DNA of 64,000 nt from an uncultured Eubacteriales bacterium. Its GTDB lineage: Bacteria > Bacillota > Clostridia > Oscillospirales > Acutalibacteraceae. The stretch lies in the NCBI GenBank assembly GCA_949293815.1, contig CASFEZ010000008.1:1-64000 (forward strand), written 5' to 3'. The position numbers and the translations under genes are program-made. Within the stretch, counting starts at the first letter, position 1, and every line of letters begins with the position of its first letter. Shown here piece after piece: positions 1 to 7,859 of the stretch. Below the pieces are notes generated by a model. The model saw nothing but the letters and a program-made list of their open reading frames with translations, ran no database searches and was not told the DNA's origin.

Positions 1-256
<256 letters not shown>

Positions 257-310
257 TTACAAAACCGGCGCAAAAGACTGCGCAATGCTGGGGATATGGC
301 GCTTTTGAGC

Positions 311-347
311 AAAAAAATACCGAAACGACTGTAAAAAGCCGTTTCGG
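311..347 (-). terminator. Intrinsic terminator of the nucleoside uptake operon
   Basis: CCGAAACG pairs with CGTTTCGG, followed on the minus strand by a run of seven T. It sits 14 bp after the last permease gene and ends the BMP/ABC operon before metG. Confidence 0.85.
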
Positions 348-360
348 CAGAAAAGCAAAC

Positions 361-1344
361 TCAGCGTTCTTCGCGGAAATAGGAAAGACCCAGGTGCTCC
401 GGCGGCTGATATTCTCTCTTTTTGCGCATGCTGACGATAATCAGCACCAGAATGGTCACCACATACGGCAGCATCTTAAACAGCTCCTGGGTGCTGCGCT
501 CAAGCCCGGGAATGAACAGATAGACAATGTAAAGCCCGCCGAAGAGAATCGAGCCGAGCACGCTGACATTCGGCTTCCACAGCGCGAAGATAACCAGCGC
601 AATGGCCAGCCAGCCCCGGTCGCCAAAGCCGCCGTTTGTCCAGACGCCGCTGGTGTAGTCCATGATAAAATACAGGCCGCCGAGCCCGGCAATCATGCCG
701 CCCACCACCGTTGCCACGTATTTATAGCGGGTAACATTGATACCGGCCGCGTCCGCCGTGGCGGGGTTTTCGCCAACCGCCCGCAGCTGCAAACCGACCC
801 TTGTTTTTTTAAGCACAAAGGCGGCTATCAGCGCAACAATAATTGCCATATACGCCATAAAGCCGTAGGAAAAGAAGATGGTGCCAATCGAGCCGAGCCT
901 GTCCGCAAAGGGGAATGAGGTCTGAAACGCGAGGCTGGTTTCGGTCAACGCAAGCGAGCCGCCCTCGCCAAACAGGTTGGCCATGGAGCCGCCGAAGAAG
1001 TTGCCGAAACCAGTGCCGAATATGGTCAGCGTCAGGCCGGTAACATTCTGGTTGGCGCGCAGGGTAATGGTCAGGAAGCTGTAAATCAGCGCCATGATGC
1101 CGGAGCCAAAAAGGCTCGTAAGCAGCGGTATCAACACCAGCAGAAAGGAGGAGGGTGTTTCGGTGGAGCGCTCGTAAAAGAACGCGCCAATCACGCCGGA
1201 TACGCCGCCGACATACATAATGCCGGGAATGCCCAAATTCAGGTTGCCGGATTTTTCGGTCAAAATTTCACCGGTCGAGCCATACAGCAGGGGGATTCCC
1301 TGTACCACAGCCCGCTGGATGACCAAAGCAATCGTATCAAACAT
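361..1344 (-). CDS. Nucleoside-type ABC transporter permease (NupQ/YufQ-like)
   Basis: 327-residue polytopic protein of the branched-chain/simple-sugar permease family (BPD_transp_2). It is one of two permeases of a BMP-type importer. The family signature is near the N terminus (LTEKSGNLNLGIPG, about residues 28-41), with a second loop at RAVGENPATADAAGINV (about 190-206). About eight to nine hydrophobic helices can be counted. Its ATG overlaps the stop of the upstream permease by one base (TAATG-type coupling). In Bacillus and Clostridia, sets with this gene order import nucleosides; the substrate here is inferred from family and order only. Confidence 0.9.
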   Translation of the reverse strand: MFDTIALVIQRAVVQGIPLLYGSTGEILTEKSGNLNLGIPGIMYVGGVSGVIGAFFYERSTETPSSFLLVLIPLLTSLFGSGIMALIYSFLTITLRANQNVTGLTLTIFGTGFGNFFGGSMANLFGEGGSLALTETSLAFQTSFPFADRLGSIGTIFFSYGFMAYMAIIVALIAAFVLKKTRVGLQLRAVGENPATADAAGINVTRYKYVATVVGGMIAGLGGLYFIMDYTSGVWTNGGFGDRGWLAIALVIFALWKPNVSVLGSILFGGLYIVYLFIPGLERSTQELFKMLPYVVTILVLIIVSMRKKREYQPPEHLGLSYFREER

Positions 1345-2453
1345 CAGCGCGCCTCCTTCCGTCTTTTGGTAAAGACAATCTGGTAATTGACAAAGAACTC
1401 ACAACCGATAATAAAGAACAGAATAATACCGGTTAAAATATCCGCCATGGATTCATTTAAACGGAAGGCGGTGGCGATTTCACCGGCGCCCCGGTCTAAA
1501 AACACAAGGAAGAAGGAGACCAAAATCATCACAAGCGGATTAAATTTCGCCAGCCACGAAACCATAATGGCGGTAAAGCCCTGTCCGCCGGCGCTGCTGG
1601 TGGTCATGGTATGATTCGTACCCGCCACAATCAAAAGCCCGGCAATGCCGCAGATTGCGCCGGAGAGCGCCATGGTGCGAATAATAATCTTTTTTACATT
1701 CATGCCCACATACCGGGCGGTATTTTGGCTTTCGCCAACCACGGAAATTTCGTAACCGTGCTTGTTGTATTTTAAGTAAATATACAAGCCGATGGTCAGC
1801 ACCAAAACAATCAGAATATTCAAAAGATATTGCTGACCGAATAAATACGGGAACCAGCCCGCGTGGCTGCTCATGTTGATAACGCCGATATTGGCGGAGC
1901 CTTTCGGATTTTCCCATACGGTGCAGAAAAACGAAACCAGCTGTATGGCAACATAGTTCATCATCAACGTAAACAGCGTTTCATTGGTGTTCCAATACGC
2001 CTTGAAAATTGCGGGAATCACGCCCCAGAGCATACCGCAGAGAATGCTGACAACAACCATAATCAGCATCAGGACAGCTGACGGCACTTTGTCGCCTATC
2101 AAAATCATACAGGCGGCGGTACCCAGACAGCCCATCATAACCTGCCCTTCCGCGCCGATGTTCCAGAATTTCATCTTAAACGCAGGCGTTACCGCAAGGG
2201 AGATGCACAACAAAATGGCTGTGTTTTGCAAGGTTGCCCAGAACTTACGCATAGAGCCGAACGAGCCGGAAATCATGGTGGTATACACTTCCAGCGGGTT
2301 CAAATCGGTGAACAGCACCACCACAACCGCGCAAACAACGAGCGCCAAAGCTACGGCGGCCACGCGGATTAAAATCGACTGCCAAAAAGGAATGGTATCC
2401 CGCTTTACAATATGAAACAGTGGCTCCCGCTTTTTTTCTGCCCTATTAGCCAT
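1344..2453 (-). CDS. Nucleoside-type ABC transporter permease (NupP/YufP-like)
   Basis: 369-residue partner permease of the same family. A ~30-residue cytoplasmic N terminus precedes the first helix; the conserved stretch FWNIGAEGQVMMG lies near residue 95-108 and VVGESQNTARYVGMNV near 238-253. The start overlaps the end of the ATPase gene by 8 bp and the stop overlaps the next permease by 1 bp, so the three are translationally coupled. It should form the heterodimeric membrane channel with the 361-1344 product. Confidence 0.9.
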   Translation of the reverse strand: MANRAEKKREPLFHIVKRDTIPFWQSILIRVAAVALALVVCAVVVVLFTDLNPLEVYTTMISGSFGSMRKFWATLQNTAILLCISLAVTPAFKMKFWNIGAEGQVMMGCLGTAACMILIGDKVPSAVLMLIMVVVSILCGMLWGVIPAIFKAYWNTNETLFTLMMNYVAIQLVSFFCTVWENPKGSANIGVINMSSHAGWFPYLFGQQYLLNILIVLVLTIGLYIYLKYNKHGYEISVVGESQNTARYVGMNVKKIIIRTMALSGAICGIAGLLIVAGTNHTMTTSSAGGQGFTAIMVSWLAKFNPLVMILVSFFLVFLDRGAGEIATAFRLNESMADILTGIILFFIIGCEFFVNYQIVFTKRRKEAR

Positions 2454-3984
2454 GTGCTTCGCCTCCTTCGGTTTTGGTCATCAACAGGCCGATTTCCTCT
2501 TTTGTCGCTGTTCGGGCATCCACAATGCCGGTCACTCTGCCCGCGCCGATGACCAGAATACGGTCGCAAAGCTCCAGGAGTACATCCAAATCCTCGCCAA
2601 CAAATATCACGGCCACGCCGTTTTCTTTTTGCTCATTCAGCAGCTTGTAAATCAGGTAGGAGGAGTTAATATCCAATCCGCGCACCGGATAAGCCGCCAT
2701 TAACACCGAGGGAGAAGAGGATATTTCACGACCAACCAAAACCTTCTGCACATTGCCACCGGAAAGACGGCGTACCGGCGTATTGACGCTGGGAGTTACG
2801 ACTTCCAGCTGCTTGATAATCTCTTCCGCCAGGGTGCGGGGCTGCTTTTTCTCCAGAAAAATGGATTTTCCGCGCCGGTAGCTGCGCAGCATCATATTTT
2901 CGGCAATATCCATATTGCCTACAAGCCCCATGCCCAGCCGGTCTTCGGGAACAAAGGAAAGGCGCACGCCCATTTCGCGAATTTGCAGGGGCGTTTTGTC
3001 GCGCAAATTCTCTTCGGCGCCGGTTTTGGGGTCATAGTAAAGGATTTCGCCGCTGTCCACATGCTGCAAACCGGCGATGGATTCCAGCAGTTCCCGCTGG
3101 CCGCTGCCGGCGATACCGGCAATGCCCAAAATCTCGCCGCTGCGGGCGGTGAATGTAACATTATCCAACAGCTTCACGCCATCCCGGCTGGAGCAGTTGA
3201 TGTTTCTGACCACCAGGCGGTCGGTGAGATTCTTCGGCTCGCTGCGGTCGATGTTCAGGCTTATCTTTTTACCAACCATCATTTCCGTCAGCTGCGCTTC
3301 ATTGGTTTCGGCGGTGATGACCGTGCCAATGGATTCACCTTTGCGCAAAACAGACACCCGATCCGACAAAGCCAGCACCTCGTGCAGCTTGTGGGTGATA
3401 ATGATAATCGCCTTGCCGTCGTCGCGCATTCGCCGCAGAACCGCAAAGAGCTTTTGGGTCTCCTGGGGGGTCAGCACCGCCGTCGGCTCGTCCAGAATTA
3501 AAATATCCGCCCCTCGATAAAGCACCTTGATGATTTCCACGGTCTGTTTTTCGGAAACAGACATCTGGTAAATCTTTTTATCGGGGTCTATTTCGAAGCC
3601 GTATTTTTCGCTGATTTCGCGAATACGAGCCGCCGATTTTTTCAAATCGAAGCCCTTTTCTTCCCGAAGCCCCAAAACGATATTTTCGGTGGCGGTAAAC
3701 ACATCCACCAGCTTAAAATGCTGATGAATCATACCAATCTTATAATCAAACGCATCCTTCGGCGAGCGGATGACCGCTTCTTTTCCGTCAACAAAAATCT
3801 GACCGTCGTCGGGGTAATAAATACCGGCAATCATGTTCATCAGCGTGGTTTTGCCGCTGCCGTTTTCGCCGAGCACCGATAATATTTCGCCCTGATAGAC
3901 CGTCAGATCGACTTGATGGTTCGCCACAACGCTGCCAAAGCGCTTGGACACTTTTTTCAATTCGAGTGCTGCCGTTTTGCTCAC
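2446..3984 (-). CDS. Nucleoside-type ABC transporter ATPase, two fused ABC domains (NupO/YufO-like)
   Basis: 512 residues with two ATP-binding cassettes in tandem, as usual in the simple-sugar/nucleoside import class. Domain 1 has Walker A GENGSGKTT (about 38-46), signature MSVSEKQTVEI and Walker B ILILDEPTAVL. Domain 2 has the degenerate Walker A GIAGSGQREL, signature LSGGNVQKV and a Walker-B-like LMAAYPVRGLD lacking the acidic catalytic residue, so only the first site is expected to hydrolyse ATP. That asymmetry is normal for the family. It lies ~110 bp downstream of the lipoprotein gene with a hairpin between, which would let the lipoprotein be made in excess. Confidence 0.92.
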   Translation of the reverse strand: MSKTAALELKKVSKRFGSVVANHQVDLTVYQGEILSVLGENGSGKTTLMNMIAGIYYPDDGQIFVDGKEAVIRSPKDAFDYKIGMIHQHFKLVDVFTATENIVLGLREEKGFDLKKSAARIREISEKYGFEIDPDKKIYQMSVSEKQTVEIIKVLYRGADILILDEPTAVLTPQETQKLFAVLRRMRDDGKAIIIITHKLHEVLALSDRVSVLRKGESIGTVITAETNEAQLTEMMVGKKISLNIDRSEPKNLTDRLVVRNINCSSRDGVKLLDNVTFTARSGEILGIAGIAGSGQRELLESIAGLQHVDSGEILYYDPKTGAEENLRDKTPLQIREMGVRLSFVPEDRLGMGLVGNMDIAENMMLRSYRRGKSIFLEKKQPRTLAEEIIKQLEVVTPSVNTPVRRLSGGNVQKVLVGREISSSPSVLMAAYPVRGLDINSSYLIYKLLNEQKENGVAVIFVGEDLDVLLELCDRILVIGAGRVTGIVDARTATKEEIGLLMTKTEGGEAHG

Positions 3985-4055
3985 GCCGTAACCTCCTTGA
4001 AAAAATCAAAACTGCGCAGGAAAAAACAGGCAGTTTTTTACAATAAACCACAACG

Positions 4056-4077
4056 AGGCGGAGCGAATGCCCCGCCT
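4056..4077. terminator. Hairpin between lipoprotein and ATPase genes
   Basis: AGGCGG and CCGCCT form a 6-bp stem with a 10-nt loop in the 110-bp gap. No long T tract follows on the minus strand, so at most it is a weak terminator or an mRNA-stabilising 3' hairpin for the lipoprotein message. Confidence 0.4.
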
Positions 4078-4097
4078 GCGTTTTTGTTAAACTGAAC

Positions 4098-5348
4098 TTA
4101 GCTCTCCGGCGCTTCGATACCGTCGATGATGATATCAAAGTAAGGAGCGGAGCGATATTCGGACTCATGGAAGTAGCCGTCAGCAATCGCTTCGGTATCC
4201 GGCGTATAGGCATCGTCGGTGTTCACATCGGCCATATAGCTGGTCAGGGTTTCGCCGTCCACAGTAAAGGTGGAGGTATCGAACACATGCAGCTCACCGG
4301 CAATGAGCTTGTCCTTTGCTTCGGCAATGGCTTCCGCAGTGCCTTCCGCAGCAACCGCTTCATTCAGCTCGGAAAGCTGAACCGATTCGGTTTCCAGCGT
4401 GCCGCACCAGTCGGCCGCAATGGGCTCGCCGTTGGCAACACAGGTAATCATATACTCAAAATAGGGTTCCCAGTTAATTTTGGAGGAAACAATCGCGGTG
4501 TTCGGGCAAGCAGCGGCGGTGGAGCCGTTGTAGGAAACATTGGGAACACCGGCAGCCTCACAGGCTGTGGGAGCGCCCATGGAGTCCGCGTGCTGGCTGA
4601 TCAGTTTGCAGCCTTCCTGAATCAGGGCGTTGGCAGCTTCTCTTTCCAGCGCCTCATCGAACCAGGAGTTGGTGTATCTGACGGACATGGTCACAGTCGG
4701 GCAAACGGATTTGGCGCCCAGATAGAAAGAGGTATAACCGGAAATAACTTCCGCATAGGGGAACGCGCCGACATAGCCCATCTTGGCTTCTTCGGCGGTG
4801 AATTCACCGGCTTCGATCATTTCATTCAATTTCATACCAGCGGCGATACCGGCAAGATATCTGCCCTCGTAGATGGAAGCGAACGCATTGTGATAGTTAT
4901 CGACGCCGGCGGTGTGCGCCAAAGTACCGGTAGCATGGCAGAACTGAACATCCGGGAATTCCTGAGCAGCCTGCAGCATGAAGCCTTCGTGACCGAAGGA
5001 GTCAGCAAAGATAACATCGCAGCCGGCTTCAACCAGCTCGGCAGCCGCGTCATAGCATTCCTGACCTTCGGGAATGTTGGTTCTGAACAGAACCTGGTCA
5101 TTGGAAAGACCAAGAGCCTGCTGCGCCGCGTTGGCAGCGTCGATGAAGTTCTTGTCATAGGTGGAGTTTTCATCGTGCAGGAAGATGAAACCAACCTTGA
5201 TGTCGCCGGTCAGCGCCGTACCGGCGGTGGAGCCTTCTTCACTGGTGGAAGTGTTGCCTTCGTCACCGGTGGAGGGCTGGTCGTTGTTGCACGCCGCAAA
5301 CGCAAACAGCATTGCGACAGCAAGCAGAACCGCAATCCATTTTTTCAT
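4098..5348 (-). CDS. BMP-family substrate-binding lipoprotein (PnrA/NupN-like)
   Basis: 416-residue solute-binding lipoprotein of the Bmp/PnrA family, which binds purine nucleosides outside the membrane and delivers them to the permeases. The start MKKWIAVLLAVAM (5348) follows an AGGAG site; an in-frame extension to 5519 would cross the structured leader and is rejected. A signal peptide with lipobox FAFAAC puts the lipidated Cys near residue 21, followed by an acidic Ser/Thr/Gly linker. Family landmarks: VGFIFLHDENSTYDKNFIDA near the mature N terminus and MGYVGAFPYAEVISGYTSF mid-protein. It is first in its operon. Confidence 0.93.
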   Translation of the reverse strand: MKKWIAVLLAVAMLFAFAACNNDQPSTGDEGNTSTSEEGSTAGTALTGDIKVGFIFLHDENSTYDKNFIDAANAAQQALGLSNDQVLFRTNIPEGQECYDAAAELVEAGCDVIFADSFGHEGFMLQAAQEFPDVQFCHATGTLAHTAGVDNYHNAFASIYEGRYLAGIAAGMKLNEMIEAGEFTAEEAKMGYVGAFPYAEVISGYTSFYLGAKSVCPTVTMSVRYTNSWFDEALEREAANALIQEGCKLISQHADSMGAPTACEAAGVPNVSYNGSTAAACPNTAIVSSKINWEPYFEYMITCVANGEPIAADWCGTLETESVQLSELNEAVAAEGTAEAIAEAKDKLIAGELHVFDTSTFTVDGETLTSYMADVNTDDAYTPDTEAIADGYFHESEYRSAPYFDIIIDGIEAPES

Positions 5349-5400
5349 TGTGTCATTTCTCCTAAAATAAGATTTATATGTAAAAAACATATACAAAAAC

Positions 5401-5543
5401 AGAAAACGAGCGTTCCCCAAAAATACCGACTTGGCAAACCTGCTGTTTGTAAAAAACACCATAAGGATTCCGGGCGTATATCGCCGAGGGGAAGCACTCG
5501 AAAAGATTTTTGGCAGCATAGCGCCGCCGCTTATTCATACTAT
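5401..5543 (-). ncRNA. Structured 5' leader of the BMP operon, candidate cis-regulatory RNA
   Basis: About 195 nt lie between the predicted start point (~5543) and the lipoprotein ATG. A first hairpin is GGCGGC/GCUGCC. Then comes a long-range helix: 5488-5500 (CGAGUGCUUCCCC) pairs with 5407-5418 (GGGGAACGCUCG). It encloses two small hairpins, GGCG-AUAUA-CGCC (5473-5485) and CAAAC-AGCAG-GUUUG (5435-5449), so the fold is a three-way junction. The closing helix is followed by a U-rich stretch, as if it could act as a terminator. The purine riboswitch core is absent. Candidate only. Confidence 0.45.
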
Positions 5544-5549
5544 GTTAAG

Positions 5550-5578
5550 ATTTTAACACGATATCAGCGAAATGTCAA
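5550..5578 (-). promoter_or_regulatory. Sigma-A promoter of the BMP/ABC operon
   Basis: TTGACA (5573-5578), 17 bp, TAAAAT (5550-5555) on the minus strand. Near-consensus. It sets a ~195-nt leader ahead of the lipoprotein gene. Confidence 0.8.
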
Positions 5579-5692
5579 CAAATTTCGATACGGTTTTACA
5601 ACTTCGTCGGAATGAACAATTACTGCAAGATATCCAGCCGCAATCCTTTCCAAAACAATACAAATTACCCCAGTTCCTGCCTTTTCCACCAC

Positions 5693-5740
5693 AAAAAAAC
5701 ACAGCAGCGTATCGCGCCGAACCTGTACGGTACGCTGCCG
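5693..5740 (-). terminator. Intrinsic terminator of the ADP-ribosylglycohydrolase gene
   Basis: GGCAGCGTA and TACGCTGCT (5703-5711 with 5731-5739) form a 9-bp stem with a ~19-nt loop, followed on the minus strand by seven T. It lies ~45 bp after the stop of the gene at 5784-6590. Confidence 0.85.
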
Positions 5741-5783
5741 GTATTTATCTAAAAGGACATCAAAACACCCCAAACTGTTCCCG

Positions 5784-6590
5784 TCAGCGCAGACCATCCA
5801 CCTGGTAAATCACAGGCAGCCAGTCCGGCGGCAGATAACGGAATGCTTTTTGGGCAAGGGGCAAGGTTGTTTTTTCAAAATCCGGGTCATGCATCTTGTA
5901 ATACGGCCAGGCGATCGCACCGGTTATAGCGGCAATGGTGTCGCTGTCGCCGCCGATGGAGACAGCCAAGCGAATGGCGTTTTCAAAATCCGTTGACTCA
6001 AAAAAAGCCGCAAGCGCCTGCGGCACACTGCCCTGGCAGGTTTCGTTGAAGCGGTACGATGCGCGAATATCATCCAAGGTAAAATCAATTGTATAATAGG
6101 AATCCGCAATCGCGCGCTGAATATCCGCCTTAGAGGCGCCGGTTTTTGCCAGATATGCCGCCAGGGCGGTTGCCTTTGCGCCGCGAATCCCCTCTGGGTG
6201 ATTATGGGTGACGGCGGCGGAGCATTCGGCATAGGACAGCGCCTGCTCTAAAGAATCCGCCAAATCCGCACACGGGGAAACCCGCATAGCGCTGCCGTTG
6301 CCAAAGCTATTATAGGGTCCTTTTATCACACCGGCCAGCCAAAGCCGGAAGCTGCCGCCATACCCGGCATCGGGATAGGCTCTTCCCAAAGAGAGCATCT
6401 GCTCTTCACAGGCGGAAGCAAAATCCGCGCCGGTCTGCCGGTGCAAAAGCAGCGCCCGCGCCACCGCAACGGTCATCACCGAATCATCGGTAAAAAAGCC
6501 CTCCGGCGAAAAAAACGGAAAATCCACCGACCTCAGGTTATGGAACTCATATACCGACCCGACGATATCCCCAATGACAGCACCAATCAT
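5784..6590 (-). CDS. ADP-ribosylglycohydrolase family protein (DraG-like)
   Basis: 268-residue ADP-ribosyl-hydrolase fold protein. Proteins of this family remove ADP-ribose from proteins or hydrolyse related glycosidic bonds using two metal ions. Seen: the N-terminal GDIVGSVYE, the metal-site motif FTDDSVMT near residue 34-41, and the C-terminal metal motif GGDSDTIAAITGAIAWPYY. The second ATG (6590) is preferred over the one at 6599 because GGG lies 9 nt upstream of it. It is monocistronic with its own promoter and terminator. The substrate cannot be read from the sequence. Confidence 0.85.
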   Translation of the reverse strand: MIGAVIGDIVGSVYEFHNLRSVDFPFFSPEGFFTDDSVMTVAVARALLLHRQTGADFASACEEQMLSLGRAYPDAGYGGSFRLWLAGVIKGPYNSFGNGSAMRVSPCADLADSLEQALSYAECSAAVTHNHPEGIRGAKATALAAYLAKTGASKADIQRAIADSYYTIDFTLDDIRASYRFNETCQGSVPQALAAFFESTDFENAIRLAVSIGGDSDTIAAITGAIAWPYYKMHDPDFEKTTLPLAQKAFRYLPPDWLPVIYQVDGLR

Positions 6591-6623
6591 AAACAACATC
6601 CCTTTTCAATTATTATAATATAT

Positions 6624-6652
6624 AACATAAAGCATATCACTGAAAAAGTCAA
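6624..6652 (-). promoter_or_regulatory. Sigma-A promoter of the ADP-ribosylglycohydrolase gene
   Basis: TTGACT (6647-6652), 17 bp, TATGTT (6624-6629) on the minus strand, then an AT-rich start region and a short leader. Confidence 0.65.
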
Positions 6653-6735
6653 GCAAAAGTTCGAGCAGCGGCAAAATACAACGAAACTAAGTGATATTCG
6701 GCAACCCGGCGCCGCACTGAAGCTACGCCGATGCG

Positions 6736-6793
6736 GGCATATATTGCCCCACCGCTGCCATATAGGCATATATTGCCCCATCGCTGCCATATA
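6736..6793. repeat. Two tandem 29-bp repeats
   Basis: The unit GGCATATATTGCCCC-ACCGCTGCCATATA occurs at 6736-6764 and again at 6765-6793 with one difference (ACC versus ATC). It lies between the terminator of the candidate long RNA and the ADP-ribosylglycohydrolase promoter. No function is recognised. Confidence 0.85.
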
Positions 6794-6833
6794 CAAAAGA
6801 ACCCGCGGTGCACAGCACACGCAGCGTAAATTT

Positions 6834-6890
6834 TGCCGAAAAATCGTAGACCGCCGATGCGAATTGCAATACTCGCTCGACGGTCTACAT
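6834..6890 (-). terminator. Intrinsic terminator of the candidate long noncoding RNA
   Basis: On the minus strand GTAGACCG (6881-6888) pairs with CGGTCTAC (6846-6853), with an inner GCGA/TCGC helix, and is followed by GATTTTT. It is the only rightful partner of the isolated strong promoter at 7864-7892; no protein gene lies between. Confidence 0.75.
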
Positions 6891-7857
6891 CATAACATCA
6901 GTCATTCAATTTTATCCTTTTTCTCTTTTCAAGAATTTTACAAAGGAAAGCTTTTTCGCTGTACTCTTTTGAATCAATTTATACATAAAGTTTCCAATGC
7001 AACGGTAGTCTTCACTTTTGCGGCAGAACTGCTAACCCGTATATACATAGACAAAGCTGTCTTTCGCTTCGCACTCCGATTGGAGTTGCGGTAACTTTTG
7101 TCGCGGTGCTTATCCGCCGTTTTTCAGGCAACAGATTGCTTGTTCACGCACGGCGTTTTTGCGCCGGGTCTTTTAACACCCAAATAACCTGACATTGGCA
7201 TACAGAAAGAGCTTTTCATCAATCATGCTCATCGAAATTCAACAAATGCTCGTCGGATACCAAATAATACACTTTCTCTTACTCAACTAGCTCTGTAAGT
7301 CAATCTGTTTTCCAAAAAACCGAAACTACCTAAATCCCGATTGTATTAACCGTATCGGTTCGGAAGAAGAACGGTCGGTCTTCTTTTTACTGTTCCGTCA
7401 CCACGGTTCGCCCTTTTTACAAATGAGCGGACGCACTCGGTAATCAGAACATGGGACTCACTCCTTTCTTTTTTATTTGCAGAGATGCGGATTTCTGCTG
7501 CCGTTTCCTGTTTCCGTATATCACCGGTTCTGCAAAACTGCTGTTTCCGTTACATGTCTTACACAGTGTTTTCTTTTGTTGCATAGATTTGAAAAAGCCT
7601 TCTTTACGACTTTCCTGTTTCTGATGCGATGAAATAAAATTTTTACTTTCACACTGATAATTTTACGGGAAGTTGACTGCCTCCTTTACGACAATCGCAT
7701 TCCTGATTAGGAGAACAACAAATTCTACACTTGCCGCAAACCGGTGTTCACAATGAAAATCCACAAAGCCTTCTTTACGACCTTTTGGTTTTTTCAAGTG
7801 AATCAAAGAAGAAAAGGAACGGTGTTTGTTTTTCTTATTACCCGTATCTCTCTTTGC
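6836..7857 (-). ncRNA. Candidate ~1.0-kb structured noncoding RNA gene, class unknown
   Basis: This kilobase has no credible protein gene on either strand but is a complete transcription unit: consensus promoter at 7864-7892 and terminator at 6834-6890. In RNA sense it holds GUCGUAAAG(A/G)AGGC three times (7765-7781 and 7594-7610 identical over 17 nt; 7679-7692 with one change). Local hairpins: AACCG-AUA-CGGUU (7348-7360), AAGAAG/CUUCUU (7364-7385), CGGCG/CGCCG (7151-7166), AGACA-GCUU-UGUCU (7049-7062) and CGC(A)ACUCC-AAUC-GGAGUGCG (7070-7090). It is much too long for SRP or tmRNA, and I see no RNase P or group II intron landmarks. Inference from structure only; comparative folding is needed. 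Confidence 0.6.
7594..7781 (-). repeat. Three copies of a GTCGTAAAGAAGGC motif inside the noncoding RNA
   Basis: Copies at 7765-7781 and 7594-7610 share 17 identical bases; the third, at 7679-7692, reads GTCGTAAAGGAGGC. Spacings are 82 and 89 bp. Their clustering in the 5' part of the predicted RNA suggests repeated structural or protein-binding modules. Confidence 0.8.
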
Positions 7858-7859
7858 AT

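Noticed and set aside
5401..5543. Purine (guanine/adenine) riboswitch in front of the BMP operon
   Set aside because: The conserved junction core (GTTTCTACC-type) is absent and the loop sizes do not match; only a three-way-junction shape is shared.
6441..7094. Plus-strand 217-codon ORF across the RNA 3' end and the glycohydrolase start
   Set aside because: Overlaps a real promoter, terminator and gene; no ribosome site; composition not protein-like.
6836..7857. tmRNA, RNase P RNA, SRP RNA or group II intron
   Set aside because: Length is wrong for the first three, no conserved landmark sequences were found, and there is no intron-encoded protein or domain V-like hairpin.
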